From Streptomyces fumigatiscleroticus (GTDB lineage Bacteria; Actinomycetota; Actinomycetes; Streptomycetales; Streptomycetaceae), in assembly GCF_014647975.1 (NCBI RefSeq), contig NZ_BMQF01000039.1:1-32300 (forward strand): a stretch of 32,300 nucleotides of DNA. The letters run 5' to 3'. The number at the start of each line of letters is the position of its first letter. Position 1 is the first letter of the stretch. This document shows positions 7,013 to 14,819 of this stretch, piece by piece. The position numbers and the translations under genes were made by a program. Below the pieces are notes generated by a model that saw nothing but the letters and a program-made list of their open reading frames with translations, did not search any database and had not been told where the DNA came from.

Positions 7013-9934
7013 TCACGCCGCTTCGGCCGGCTGGTCCACTTCCCGCAGGTAGAGGCGAGCCATCTGTACGCGCGACCGGACTCCCAGCTTCTCGAAGACG
7101 TGCCGCATGTGTGTGTTCACCGTGTTCGGGGAGAGGAACAGCCGGTCCGCCGCCTGGCGATTGGTCGCCCCGTGGGCGATCAGCCGCACGACGCTCAGCT
7201 CGGCCGGAGTCAGTCCGCGCCACCGTTCGTCCGGTATCTGGCCGGCCGCCGCGGGTGTGACGCCGAGCTTGCGCAGCCGGCTGCGCGCACGCCGGCTCTC
7301 CCGGTGGGCGCCGCACGTTTCATACAGCTCGAAGGCCTGCTCAAGGCAGGTACGTGCCGCCGTGTCGCCGACCGAGGCCATCAGCTCGCCGGCGTCCTCC
7401 AGAGCGTGTGCCCTGAGCAGGGGCCGTGCCTGTCCGTACCGCTCGGCCGCGTTCATGAGCCGGGTCCGGTCGCTCTCCAGCAGCCCCCGGGCATGCAGGG
7501 CGGTCGCCTCCAGAAGCCGGAAGAGGGGGTTGCGGCGCGCACGGTCCTCCGCGAACCGTACGGCCGAGACGGCCGGTTCGCGCAGGCCGCGGTCGAGCGC
7601 CGCACGGACGAGGATGACCAGGTCGGCGGGGTCGGCACAGGTGGAGTGGACGAAGCCGCGCCGCAGGAAGGGGGTGGCAGCGCCGAGTCGGTGCTCCGTC
7701 AGTCGTTCGTCGTGGTAGACGGCGGCGAGGACGCTGATCCACGCGCCGATCCGCCGCGACTGTGGCCTGTCGCTCGCCAGATGGGCGGCGGCCTTCGTCG
7801 CGCACGTCTCCATCGTCGCATCGTCGCCGCTGTGGAAGGCCACCCGCGCCATGGTGCAGAGGGCCGCGGCCTCGCCCGCCCAGGACGTTCCGGTCGCCGA
7901 GGCCGTGGCCAGGGCCGCCGTCAGCTCCTTCGCCGCGTCGGCCAGACGCCCGCCGTCCAGCAGAAGACGGGCACGCGCGGTCCGCCACAGCGGGGCGAGG
8001 GCATGCCGTCCGTGCTGCTCCGCCTCGGCCAGGCCGCTGTCCACGAGTTCCATGGCGCTGCGGTCCTCGCCGGCCAGGCTCAGCAGTGAGGCACGCCAGC
8101 TCGTCGACACGGCCACCTCGGGAAGAGCCGCGGCGTGGACCGGGTCCAGCTCCGCGGCACCCGCCGCCGCGGCCTCACTGTGCTCGAGCGCATCGCCCCA
8201 GTTCTGCCGGTGGCAGGCGCTCATCGACCGCAGCGTCCGGTGGGTCAGTTCGCTGACCGGATGCATACCGCGCGTACGCATCGGCGAGTCGGTCACGAGG
8301 CCGCCGGCGTCGTCGATGTCGCCCGCCAGCAGACGATTCAGCCAGGTGACCATCAGCAACTGGTCCTTGAGAGAGACCGGGACATCGCGGCGGACGTGGA
8401 CGTGACGCATGTGGGTCTCCGGCTGGGTGACGAGGAACTGGCTGCCCATGCGGGCCACTTCCAGACATGCCCGGGCGTGTGTGAGGGGATCCGGCGGTGC
8501 CTGGACGATGGTGTGCGCCAGGTCCCGGGCCCCGGCGATGTCTCCCGTCCGCCACAGCAGAGGGATCAGCTCGGCCGACAGCCGTACGTGCCCCAAGGAC
8601 CCGTCCTGGATGAGGGACGCGGCGTGCTTGAGATAGACGGCCGCGGACGCCGGTGACACGTGGGCCAGTTCGCGGGCGGCGGTCCGCAGGATCCGCACGG
8701 CCCGGGTGTCACCGGGTTCGGCGGTCCCGATCAGTTCGGGTGCCAGGGACACCGCCGGCACACCTGCCTCGACCCGCAGATCGATGGAGCGTCTGCGCAC
8801 GGACAGCCGTACCGGCCGGGGAAGTGCGGCGGCGAGGATCTCACGTACCAGCGGGTGCGGGAACACGAGCTGTTCGGGCCCGGCGTGCAGCAGTCGGGCG
8901 GCGAGGACTTCGCGCACTGGTCGGAGCAGCGCGGACTCGGGGCGGCCGAGGACCTGGGACAGATGGCGGACGGTGAGACCGTCGCCCAGCACGGCGGCGA
9001 TCAGCGTGAGCTCCCGGCCCTCTTCGCTGAGTTGGTCCAGACGCCGGATGACGACCGGACCGATGACCGGGTCGTCGACGGGGCCGTCGACGGGGGCGTT
9101 GACGGGGCCGATGGCCGGGCCGATGACCGGCCGTTTGCCGGCCGATCCACTGCGAACGCCGGGGGAGCCGTGCGTCACGGTCGGCAGGCCGCTCTCCAGG
9201 AGCGCGCACACCTGCCGCACCGCCCCCGGCAGGCCGTCGAGACAGTCCAGATACGGAGCGGCCGCGACCGCGTCCGGTCCCAGCAGGTCCTCAGTCAGCT
9301 GCCGCACGGCGTCCGGGGCGAGCGGAGCCAGCTCCAGGTGGGCCGCCCGCCCGTTCAGCAGGTCACGGCGGAGGCTCTCCACAGCGGCCACGCCGGTGTG
9401 GACCCGTGCCGCAAGCACCCACAGCACCGGCAGGCCGGCGAGCTGCACCGTGAGCGTGCGCACTGCCTGCAAGGTGAGGTCGTCGCAGTGGTGCAGGTCG
9501 TCGAGAACCATGACGAGCGGCCGGTCCCGGGCGAGTGTCCGCAGACGGTTCTTGACCTCCTGGAGCAGCCAGTACGGGTCGGTCTCCCGCGGTGGGCGGC
9601 TGCGCAGGCGGTGCACGAGACCGGGCTCCGCGTCACGTGTGAGGGCGTCCAGCAGCGGAGCCAGGGGAGTCGTCCCGCCCGTCGTCACTCCGGCGCAGAC
9701 GAGTACCCGTGCGCCGACGAGACTGGCCTCGTCCACGGCGAAGGCCAGCATGCGGGACTTCCCGATACCGGCCGGTCCGTCGATCCACAGCACTCCGCCG
9801 CCGTTGCGGTGGACGAGACGGCGTACCCATCGGGTGAGGTGTTCCTGTTCGGTCCTGCGTCCGCGCACCGTGGCGGGGGCCGCCTCGTCGGCGGTTCCGA
9901 ACATCGTCGACGGGATGCCGATCGCCTGACTCAA
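7013..9934 (-). CDS. LAL-type LuxR regulator with AAA ATPase domain (LAL-A)
   Basis: This is a large ATP-binding LuxR-family regulator of about 973 aa. It has an N-terminal P-loop ATPase domain with Walker A GPAGIGKS (about residues 53-60) and Walker B LVMVLDDLH (about 140-148). A helical, TPR-like middle follows, then a C-terminal LuxR/GerE helix-turn-helix (LTPAELSVVRLIAHGATNRQ, then LFLSPNTVNTHMRHVFEKLG). TTG 9934 is preferred because GGAGG lies 5 nt upstream; TTG 9946 and ATG 9904 are alternatives. A PVDG/PVIG repeat of 12-bp units (about 9055-9125) sits after the ATPase domain. Members of this family are usually pathway activators. The only close target on the same strand is the DUF4331 gene. 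Confidence 0.92.
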   Translation of the reverse strand: MSQAIGIPSTMFGTADEAAPATVRGRRTEQEHLTRWVRRLVHRNGGGVLWIDGPAGIGKSRMLAFAVDEASLVGARVLVCAGVTTGGTTPLAPLLDALTRDAEPGLVHRLRSRPPRETDPYWLLQEVKNRLRTLARDRPLVMVLDDLHHCDDLTLQAVRTLTVQLAGLPVLWVLAARVHTGVAAVESLRRDLLNGRAAHLELAPLAPDAVRQLTEDLLGPDAVAAAPYLDCLDGLPGAVRQVCALLESGLPTVTHGSPGVRSGSAGKRPVIGPAIGPVNAPVDGPVDDPVIGPVVIRRLDQLSEEGRELTLIAAVLGDGLTVRHLSQVLGRPESALLRPVREVLAARLLHAGPEQLVFPHPLVREILAAALPRPVRLSVRRRSIDLRVEAGVPAVSLAPELIGTAEPGDTRAVRILRTAARELAHVSPASAAVYLKHAASLIQDGSLGHVRLSAELIPLLWRTGDIAGARDLAHTIVQAPPDPLTHARACLEVARMGSQFLVTQPETHMRHVHVRRDVPVSLKDQLLMVTWLNRLLAGDIDDAGGLVTDSPMRTRGMHPVSELTHRTLRSMSACHRQNWGDALEHSEAAAAGAAELDPVHAAALPEVAVSTSWRASLLSLAGEDRSAMELVDSGLAEAEQHGRHALAPLWRTARARLLLDGGRLADAAKELTAALATASATGTSWAGEAAALCTMARVAFHSGDDATMETCATKAAAHLASDRPQSRRIGAWISVLAAVYHDERLTEHRLGAATPFLRRGFVHSTCADPADLVILVRAALDRGLREPAVSAVRFAEDRARRNPLFRLLEATALHARGLLESDRTRLMNAAERYGQARPLLRAHALEDAGELMASVGDTAARTCLEQAFELYETCGAHRESRRARSRLRKLGVTPAAAGQIPDERWRGLTPAELSVVRLIAHGATNRQAADRLFLSPNTVNTHMRHVFEKLGVRSRVQMARLYLREVDQPAEAA
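9055..9125. repeat. Imperfect 12-bp tandem repeats in LAL-A
   Basis: GACGGGGCCGTC-like 12-bp units encode a run of PVDG, PVNA, PVDD and PVIG between the ATPase domain and the first helical repeats. The copies are imperfect, so this array looks older than the others in the window. Confidence 0.7.
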
Positions 9935-9946
9935 GGCAGCCTCCAA

Positions 9947-10617
9947 GGGTCCTCATCCATGGCCACGGGAGCACGGAACCGCGTGACTTCGGCGCGGGGC
10001 CGGTGCCCGCACGGTGCGGGACACGACGGTCACCGCCCGGCGTTTCCCGTCGTCACACATGGTGGGCAACCGACGGCCGACTGGCTGTCGAGGCTGCCTG
10101 AGACGTGCTCCGGGCCGTCCCCATGCGCCATGTCGGGACAACCCCACGTACCGGTGCGTGCACCGCGGACTTCCGGCTGCGCGACCCACCGGAGGACGGC
10201 GGTGCACAGGCGAGGTGATCGGCTCGTTCCCGAGCACTTCATGGGGTCAGCCCTACGGCGGTGCGGGGAGGGCCCCACGCGGCTGTCGAGGTTGTACTAC
10301 AGTCCGCAGCCGGGCCGGCGGGGAGACTGGACACTGATCGCACCTCGCGGTGCCTGCCGAGGCCCCGGCTCGCAGGAGCCTCAGGAACCTCAGGAGCCGC
10401 AGGGCCAGGGGGAGTACGGCACCTCCCGGGCCCGCGGCCTTCACCACCCGGCGAGCCAGGTGATTCTCCAGGTGGCGTCCGTCCGTACGGCCGCCGGGCG
10501 GGGCGCCGGCTGCAAGGGTCAGATGACGTATGGGAAAGCGGACCCCGGTCCGAGCATGATGAACGGGCGTGCCGGGGCGTTGGACGCACCCGGTCTCGAT
10601 GATGGGGAAGTGAGCAG
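9947..10617. other. Long region without a supported gene
   Basis: About 670 bases lie between LAL-A and a small membrane ORF. The open frames lack ribosome sites and family resemblance. The stretch holds a short 9-bp imperfect tandem repeat (CAGGAGCCT, CAGGAACCT, CAGGAGCCG at about 10373-10400) and GC-rich imperfect hairpins around 10400-10440. It must contain the LAL-A promoter. Confidence 0.5.
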
Positions 10618-10743
10618 ATGGCACAACTGGAGACCGCGCACTATGAAGGTCAGTCTGTTTGCGGGCTCCTGGTCGCGGGCGGCCTTGCCGTTCTCGTCCT
10701 GCCGATGGCGTTCTTCCGGGGCCGGGCGGATGCCGTGTCATGA
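10618..10743 (+). CDS. Possible 41-aa single-pass membrane protein
   Basis: ATG 10618 opens a 41-codon frame ending at TGA 10741-10743, preceded by GGGGAAG about 7 nt upstream. It encodes a polar N-terminus (MAQLETAHYEGQ), one hydrophobic segment (VCGLLVAGGLAVLVLPMAFF) and a short positively charged tail. This is the layout of a small membrane protein with the N-terminus outside. It lies 85 nt before the SsgA-like gene on the same strand. No homologue is recognised. Confidence 0.4.
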   Translation: MAQLETAHYEGQSVCGLLVAGGLAVLVLPMAFFRGRADAVS

Positions 10744-10828
10744 CGACCTCCTGCAAGCGGTGATGGTCCCGCGTCCTCGAGTGAAGGCCCGGTTCGGCAG
10801 ATGACCAGTTGTTCTCAGGAGGTAACAC

Positions 10829-11233
10829 ATGCAGAAATGCCATCTCACGCATGAGATCACCCAGTGGGCCGGCAGGCGGTTGCCCGTATCAATCACCTGT
10901 GAGTTCTCGTACAGTGCCCGAGATCCGTACGCCGTCACACTGATTTTCGATGCCGAGGGGGATTGGCCGGTCCGGTGGGTTTTCTCCCGTGACCTGTTGA
11001 CCGACGGCCTTACGGCCAGAGTCGGCCATGGCGATGTCGTGGTGTGGCCCGAACACAAGTCCGACGGCCGGTCGACAGTGTGGATCGAAGTGGGAAGTGC
11101 CCCCCGGACTGCGGTTTTCGAGATGCCCGCCCAGCCGGTCGCGAAGTGGCTCGCCAGCTCCTATGCGCTGGTGCCCAGGGGAGAAGAACTGGGAGCAGTG
11201 GACTGGGGCGAGCTCACCCAGCTGACCGAATAA
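10829..11233 (+). CDS. SsgA-like sporulation and cell-division protein (SALP)
   Basis: This 134-aa protein has the normal length of SsgA/SsgB-like proteins. Family hallmarks include DPYAVTLIFDAEGDWPVRWV followed by FSRDLLTDGL and GHGDVVVWP. The ATG at 10829 follows an excellent AGGAGG with 6-nt spacing. SALPs are cytosolic proteins of sporulating actinomycetes that guide septum placement and cell-wall remodelling; SsgA and SsgB help localise FtsZ. This copy is not next to the genes that usually mark ssgA (ssgR) or ssgB, so it is probably one of the accessory SALPs. No symbol is assigned. Confidence 0.92.
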   Translation: MQKCHLTHEITQWAGRRLPVSITCEFSYSARDPYAVTLIFDAEGDWPVRWVFSRDLLTDGLTARVGHGDVVVWPEHKSDGRSTVWIEVGSAPRTAVFEMPAQPVAKWLASSYALVPRGEELGAVDWGELTQLTE

Positions 11234-11491
11234 CCCGGGGCATGTGCCGACTCATGAGCTGATACCAACCCTCGGTAATACAACCGTGTCGGGACTCAAC
11301 CACGGGGCCTCCGAAGTTCAGCAGGCGAGTGAGGGTGACAACAGAGGCGTAGCCAAGTACTGACACCATGCCGCAACCAGGCAATGGCCGCAGGCGTAGT
11401 ATCTGTCCTGCGCCTGAGACACGCCCCCTCAGTACGCACGCGTCAGCATACGAGCCTTCACTCGAGAGCCGAACCAAGGAGGGTCAGTGGC
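11234..11491 (+). promoter_or_regulatory. Leader region of the coiled-coil/wHTH gene
   Basis: These 258 nt have a lower GC content than the flanking genes and no gene. No terminator hairpin is seen after the SsgA-like gene. The region probably holds the promoter for the next gene, although I cannot place a clear -10/-35 pair. Confidence 0.3.
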
Positions 11492-12034
11492 ATGCCTGAA
11501 GCCAAGGTGAGCACCAGCGAGGTAGTGACGCATTACAGTTCCAAGCTGAACGACGACCTCGAGAAGAACAGGCAAGAACAAGATCAGATCCGACGCGAGA
11601 TGGAAGAGCTGCAGGAACGTCTGCTGTCCCTGCAACATGATTACGCCGTACTCGCGACCATGCAGCACGCGCTGGAGAGCGGCATTCCCCTCCAGCAGGT
11701 TCCGGCCTCCGGTGCCGGCATGGACCTCGGAGCCGACCGTGGATACAGCCCGCCCGGTGCCGGCACGGCCAAGAGGAAGCAGAACAAGCCGACGCTGGTC
11801 GGACTGATCCGGGGCTACCTGGCTGAGCACCCCGAGCCCTCCTCCGCAGCAGAGATCACGACGGCACTGAGCGCGGCCCACCCGGACCGCGTCATCAAGA
11901 CGACCGTTGTGCGTACCACCCTCGAAGGACTCGTCGCCAGGAGCAGCGCCCAGCGCATCAAGCAAGGGCATGCCGTGTTCTACGTCGGTACCGGAGACGG
12001 TCAGGACGAGGACGGGAAAGGCGAGGACGGCTAA
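11492..12034 (+). CDS. Coiled-coil plus winged-helix-like protein
   Basis: This is a 180-aa protein of unnamed family. The ATG at 11492 has AAGGAGGG about 8 nt upstream. Residues 15-60 (DDLEKNRQEQDQIRREMEEL, then QERLLSLQHDYAVLATM) form a strong heptad-type coiled coil. A Gly/Pro-rich linker and a basic KRKQNK patch follow. Residues 95-165 (TLVGLIRGYLAEHPEPSSAA, then EITTALSAAHPDRVIKTTVV) look like a winged helix. The tail is acidic (GDGQDEDGKGEDG). The layout suggests a dimeric DNA-binding protein. It is followed by a good intrinsic terminator. Confidence 0.8.
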   Translation: MPEAKVSTSEVVTHYSSKLNDDLEKNRQEQDQIRREMEELQERLLSLQHDYAVLATMQHALESGIPLQQVPASGAGMDLGADRGYSPPGAGTAKRKQNKPTLVGLIRGYLAEHPEPSSAAEITTALSAAHPDRVIKTTVVRTTLEGLVARSSAQRIKQGHAVFYVGTGDGQDEDGKGEDG

Positions 12035-12109
12035 CCAGGAACGTCCGTACCTCTTCCCGAGCGAGACGACCGAATACTCATGGCCGGACCATCGTGATGG
12101 CCGGTGACC

Positions 12110-12154
12110 GTGGGTACCGCGCTCCCCGATGCGGAATGTGAGCGCGGTGCCCGC
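12110..12154 (+). terminator. Large hairpin 5' of the intrinsic terminator
   Basis: The arms 12110-12124 and 12140-12154 pair over 15 bp with two G-T wobbles around a 15-nt loop. It lies between the coiled-coil gene and the terminator at 12162 and may protect the mRNA 3' end or assist termination. Confidence 0.5.
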
Positions 12155-12161
12155 AGTGCGG

Positions 12162-12190
12162 CGCATGCCCTGTCCGGGGCATGCGTTTTT
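12162..12190 (+). terminator. Intrinsic terminator of the coiled-coil/wHTH gene
   Basis: A perfect 9-bp stem (12162-12170 with 12177-12185) and a 6-nt loop are followed at once by five T residues (12186-12190). This is the clearest textbook Rho-independent terminator in the window. Confidence 0.85.
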
Positions 12191-12606
12191 GTCTCGTCCG
12201 GTCAGGTGTGACGGGAAGCGCCGGCCATGCCGTACGACACGACGACGGGAAAGAGATGAGTGACGTGACCGAGGAACTGACGGCACAGTGCGGTGCCGTC
12301 GGGGGACACACGGAGTCCGTGGACGTCACCCGGACCTCAACGTCGTGGGAACCGGTGGGTGCGGCCGGCGGAGAGCCACGCCGTGTTCCGCACCCACCGG
12401 TCCGGTAACCGCTTGAGCGTACTGGCCTGTGCATAGACGCCCCCACACGCAGTGCCTGACCCAAGTGGAACAGGTGGACAGGTCACGGAGGGATCCGTAG
12501 CGTGCCACCCGGTTGTCGAGCATAGATCCACTCGTTCACGGTGTGGAGGGACGCAACAGGTACACCCAGCGGCTTGCTTCGGGGGACGGTGGCCGGTAGC
12601 CGGCCG
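12191..12606. other. Intergenic region with a 14-bp perfect inverted repeat
   Basis: About 415 nt hold no firmly supported gene. A 50-codon frame (ATG 12256 to TAA 12406-12408, MSDVTEELTAQCG...) has a weak purine-rich site and only moderate third-position GC. Its 3' end overlaps a perfect 14-bp inverted repeat (12351-12364 with 12388-12401, 23-nt loop), which contains a second inner stem. The repeat may be a terminator. Confidence 0.4.
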
Positions 12607-13104
12607 TCACTCCGCTGGTTCCAGCACCAGCACCGGTATCAGGCGGTCCGTCTTGGTCCGGTAGTCGTCGTACGACGGCCAGGCTCGCACCGCACGGTCC
12701 CACCATTCCTGCCGCTCGGCACCCGTCGCCCGCCGAGCCCGGTAGCTGCGCCGCTCCGTGCCGTCCCAGACGACCACGTCGGGGTGGGCGAGGAGGTTGT
12801 GGTACCAGGCGGGATTGGTCGGGGCTCCGCCCTTGGACGCGACCGCGGCGTACCGGCCCTCGTGCTCCACGCGGACCACCGGCGTCTGCCTGTACCGGCC
12901 TGTCCTGGCCCCGCGCGTGGTGAGGATCACCAACTTGGCGTGTGTGCCGTCGTAGTCCTGGGCGATGCTGTCCGTCGTACCCGACTCGGTCGCCACGCCG
13001 ACCAGCCGTGCCTGGTCATGGACCCAGACCTCGTCGGGCATGACGCTGAGGTCCATGTCCGCGGTGGGGTGCTCGGGCACGGCGGGCTCTGCGGAGTCTG
13101 TCAT
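12607..13104 (-). CDS. Deazaflavin (F420)-dependent nitroreductase-family protein
   Basis: This 165-aa protein is of the DDN-like nitroreductase/quinone-reductase family, which binds F420 (some relatives FMN). Marks of the family are LVILTTRGARTGRYRQTPVV, then ASKGGAPTNPAWYHNLLAHP, and the C-terminal YRTKTDRLIPVLVLEP. The mid-protein SKGG-xPxxPxWxxNL block is the cofactor-binding signature. Relatives reduce quinones or nitro compounds using reduced F420; the substrate here is unknown. The ATG at 13104 has only a weak GAGA site. It is divergent from the hemerythrin gene, suggesting joint control in redox or nitrosative stress (inference). Confidence 0.88.
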   Translation of the reverse strand: MTDSAEPAVPEHPTADMDLSVMPDEVWVHDQARLVGVATESGTTDSIAQDYDGTHAKLVILTTRGARTGRYRQTPVVRVEHEGRYAAVASKGGAPTNPAWYHNLLAHPDVVVWDGTERRSYRARRATGAERQEWWDRAVRAWPSYDDYRTKTDRLIPVLVLEPAE

Positions 13105-13150
13105 GAGGTTTCTCGGCCTTTCGATGCGCGGGAAGTATTGCTGTAAGTAC

Positions 13151-13167
13151 TGACTCGGAGGGAGTCA
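13151..13167. promoter_or_regulatory. Inverted repeat in the nitroreductase/hemerythrin divergent region
   Basis: TGACTC (13151-13156) and GAGTCA (13162-13167) form a perfect 6-bp inverted repeat with a 5-nt spacer, close to the nitroreductase start. The size and symmetry suit a dimeric regulator. No regulator gene is adjacent. Confidence 0.35.
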
Positions 13168-13412
13168 TGGTGGCACCACACCGTGTCAGACACCTAATGT
13201 CACTCTGCGTCGACTCCTGCTATGTGATGGCGGTGGTACATGACAGTGAAGGCACTCCAGTAGACTCACCGCATGTCAGGGCGATCAAGCGTCATGACTC
13301 ACTCAATCACTGTCGTGGAGCGGTCTCCATCGGGTGTCAGTCACTGGCTTCTGCCCGGAAGGGGCCGGCTCAGCATGACAAGTGACCTCCCCGTTCCCGA
13401 GAAGGTTCTGGT

Positions 13413-14084
13413 ATGCCCCACCTCCTTACCGACCGCGCCGACGTCCGAGACATGCTGGTGGTTCACGAGGCGTTCCGGCGCAGCTACGCCCGCCTGCCCG
13501 CACTGGTCCGGAAGGTCGCCCCGGGTGACACCGAGCGGGCCGAAGTGGTCGCCGGCCACGCGCGCCTCATCGAGGAGTTCCTCCACCTGCACCACAAGGG
13601 GGAGGACGAGCTGCTGTGGCCCAAGCTGCTGGAGCGTGCGGGAGACCGGCTCGGAGCGGCCGTCGCCCTGCTGGAGAGCCAGCACGAGGAGATAGCGGCT
13701 CTGCTGGAGGAGTCCTCCACGCGGCTGGCGGCCTGGCGCGCGCAGCCCGGGCAGGAGTCGGGCGAGCGGCTTGCCGACTCCCTGGAGCGACTGGGCGCCC
13801 TGCTGACCGAGCACCTGGGCATCGAGGAGAGTGAGGTTCTCCCGATCGTGCCGGAGTACGTGACGGCCGAGGAGTGGCACGAACTCGGAGATCACGCGAT
13901 CAACGCGCTGCCCAGGAGCGAACTGCCCATCGTCTTCGGCATGCTCGCCTCGCTCGCGGACCGGGAGGTCGTGAAGCTGATGCTGTCGACGGCGCCCCTG
14001 GTACCGCGGCTGATCATGCCCGTCCTCGGTCCCAGGGCCTACGCGCGCCACGCCCGCAGGGTCTACGGACCGGCGGCTGCCTGA
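13413..14084 (+). CDS. Hemerythrin HHE domain protein
   Basis: This 223-aa protein has a four-helix hemerythrin-like domain. Candidate di-iron ligands are His18 (VHEAF), His60/61 with Glu64/66 (LHHKGEDELLWP), His91 with Glu92/93 (SQHEEI), and His134 with Glu138-139 (EHLGIEESEVLP). A C-terminal extension of about 60 residues ends YARHARRVYG. Such proteins bind O2 or NO or sense redox state. The ATG at 13413 lies after GAAGG-type purines; the upstream region is AT-richer and shared with the divergent nitroreductase. It is followed by a strong hairpin terminator. Confidence 0.9.
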   Translation: MPHLLTDRADVRDMLVVHEAFRRSYARLPALVRKVAPGDTERAEVVAGHARLIEEFLHLHHKGEDELLWPKLLERAGDRLGAAVALLESQHEEIAALLEESSTRLAAWRAQPGQESGERLADSLERLGALLTEHLGIEESEVLPIVPEYVTAEEWHELGDHAINALPRSELPIVFGMLASLADREVVKLMLSTAPLVPRLIMPVLGPRAYARHARRVYGPAAA

Positions 14085-14093
14085 GCCGGTTCC

Positions 14094-14131
14094 GCGGCGT
14101 GGCTGTTGTCAGACGGCAGCCACGCCGCTTT
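14094..14131 (+). terminator. Intrinsic terminator after the hemerythrin gene
   Basis: A perfect 12-bp stem (14094-14105 with 14117-14128), an 11-nt loop and TTT lie 10 nt after the stop codon. Confidence 0.8.
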
Positions 14132-14264
14132 CCGTTTCCTGGCCCGCGCGACCGCGGACACGGACGTCATCACCGTCGCCGCTGTCACCACCATCGCCGC
14201 CATCACCGGCCGTCGCCGACGTCGGACCGCTCCCTGCTGCGTCACCTCGCGGAGGAGCGACACC

Positions 14265-14790
14265 GTGAACCCCGAAGTCCGTGTCGACCCGCGCGATGTC
14301 GTTCCGCCCCGGCCGCGTCGGCAGGACGCCGCGCGCAACTACGACGCGCTCGTCGCGGCGGCGCGTGCGGAGTTCGAGGCGAACGGCGTCGACGCCTCCT
14401 GAAGGCGGTCGCGTGGCGTGCGGGGGTGGGGATCGCCACCCTCTACCGCCGCTTCCCGACCCGGACCAGTCTGGTGGCGGCGGGGTGTGCCGAGGACGCC
14501 TCGCGGACGCTGCCGACGTCACTGCACCGGTTCATCCGGGCCGTGGCCGAGGATCCGGGGCCGCGCGAGGTGTTCGGCGCGGAGTCGCTCTGCCTGCTGC
14601 CGTGCCGCCAGGCGCTGTGCGAGGTGGCGTCCGGTCCGCTGGAGCAGGCCGGTGCGGCACCGGCCGCCTCCCCGCCCGGTGGACGTCGAGGAGATCCTCC
14701 GCACCCTCGTGTCCCCCGCCGTGTTCGCCCTACTTGACGAACGCTCAGCGCGTCAGCGTCCTCACCGTCCTCCTGGAGGGACCGCGCCAC
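14265..14790 (+). pseudogene. Frameshifted TetR-family regulator
   Basis: GTG 14265 has a perfect GGAGGAG 7 nt upstream, but the frame stops after 45 codons at TGA 14400. Shifting by one base at GCCTCCTGAAG restores the TetR motif: ARAEFEANGVDAS continues as LKAVAWRAGVGIATLYRRFP. So one base has been lost near 14396-14401. Further downstream, VDVEEILRTLVSPAVFALL resembles a TetR C-terminus in yet another frame, implying a second lesion near 14680. The start and ribosome site are intact, so decay may be recent, or there may be a sequencing error. It faces the TDT transporter gene. Confidence 0.75.
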
Positions 14791-14819
14791 CGAGGCCGGC
14801 AGGCCGCACGGACCACGTC

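Noticed and set aside
10253..10852. 199-aa minus-strand ORF and the overlapping plus-strand frames
   Set aside because: No ribosome site, low-complexity composition, antisense to the small membrane ORF.
13167..13385. 72-aa ORF with a GGAGGGAG site in the nitroreductase/hemerythrin region
   Set aside because: The ribosome-site-like purines are part of an inverted repeat, codon third positions are not GC-biased as in neighbouring genes, and nothing in the product is recognised. A leader peptide cannot be excluded.
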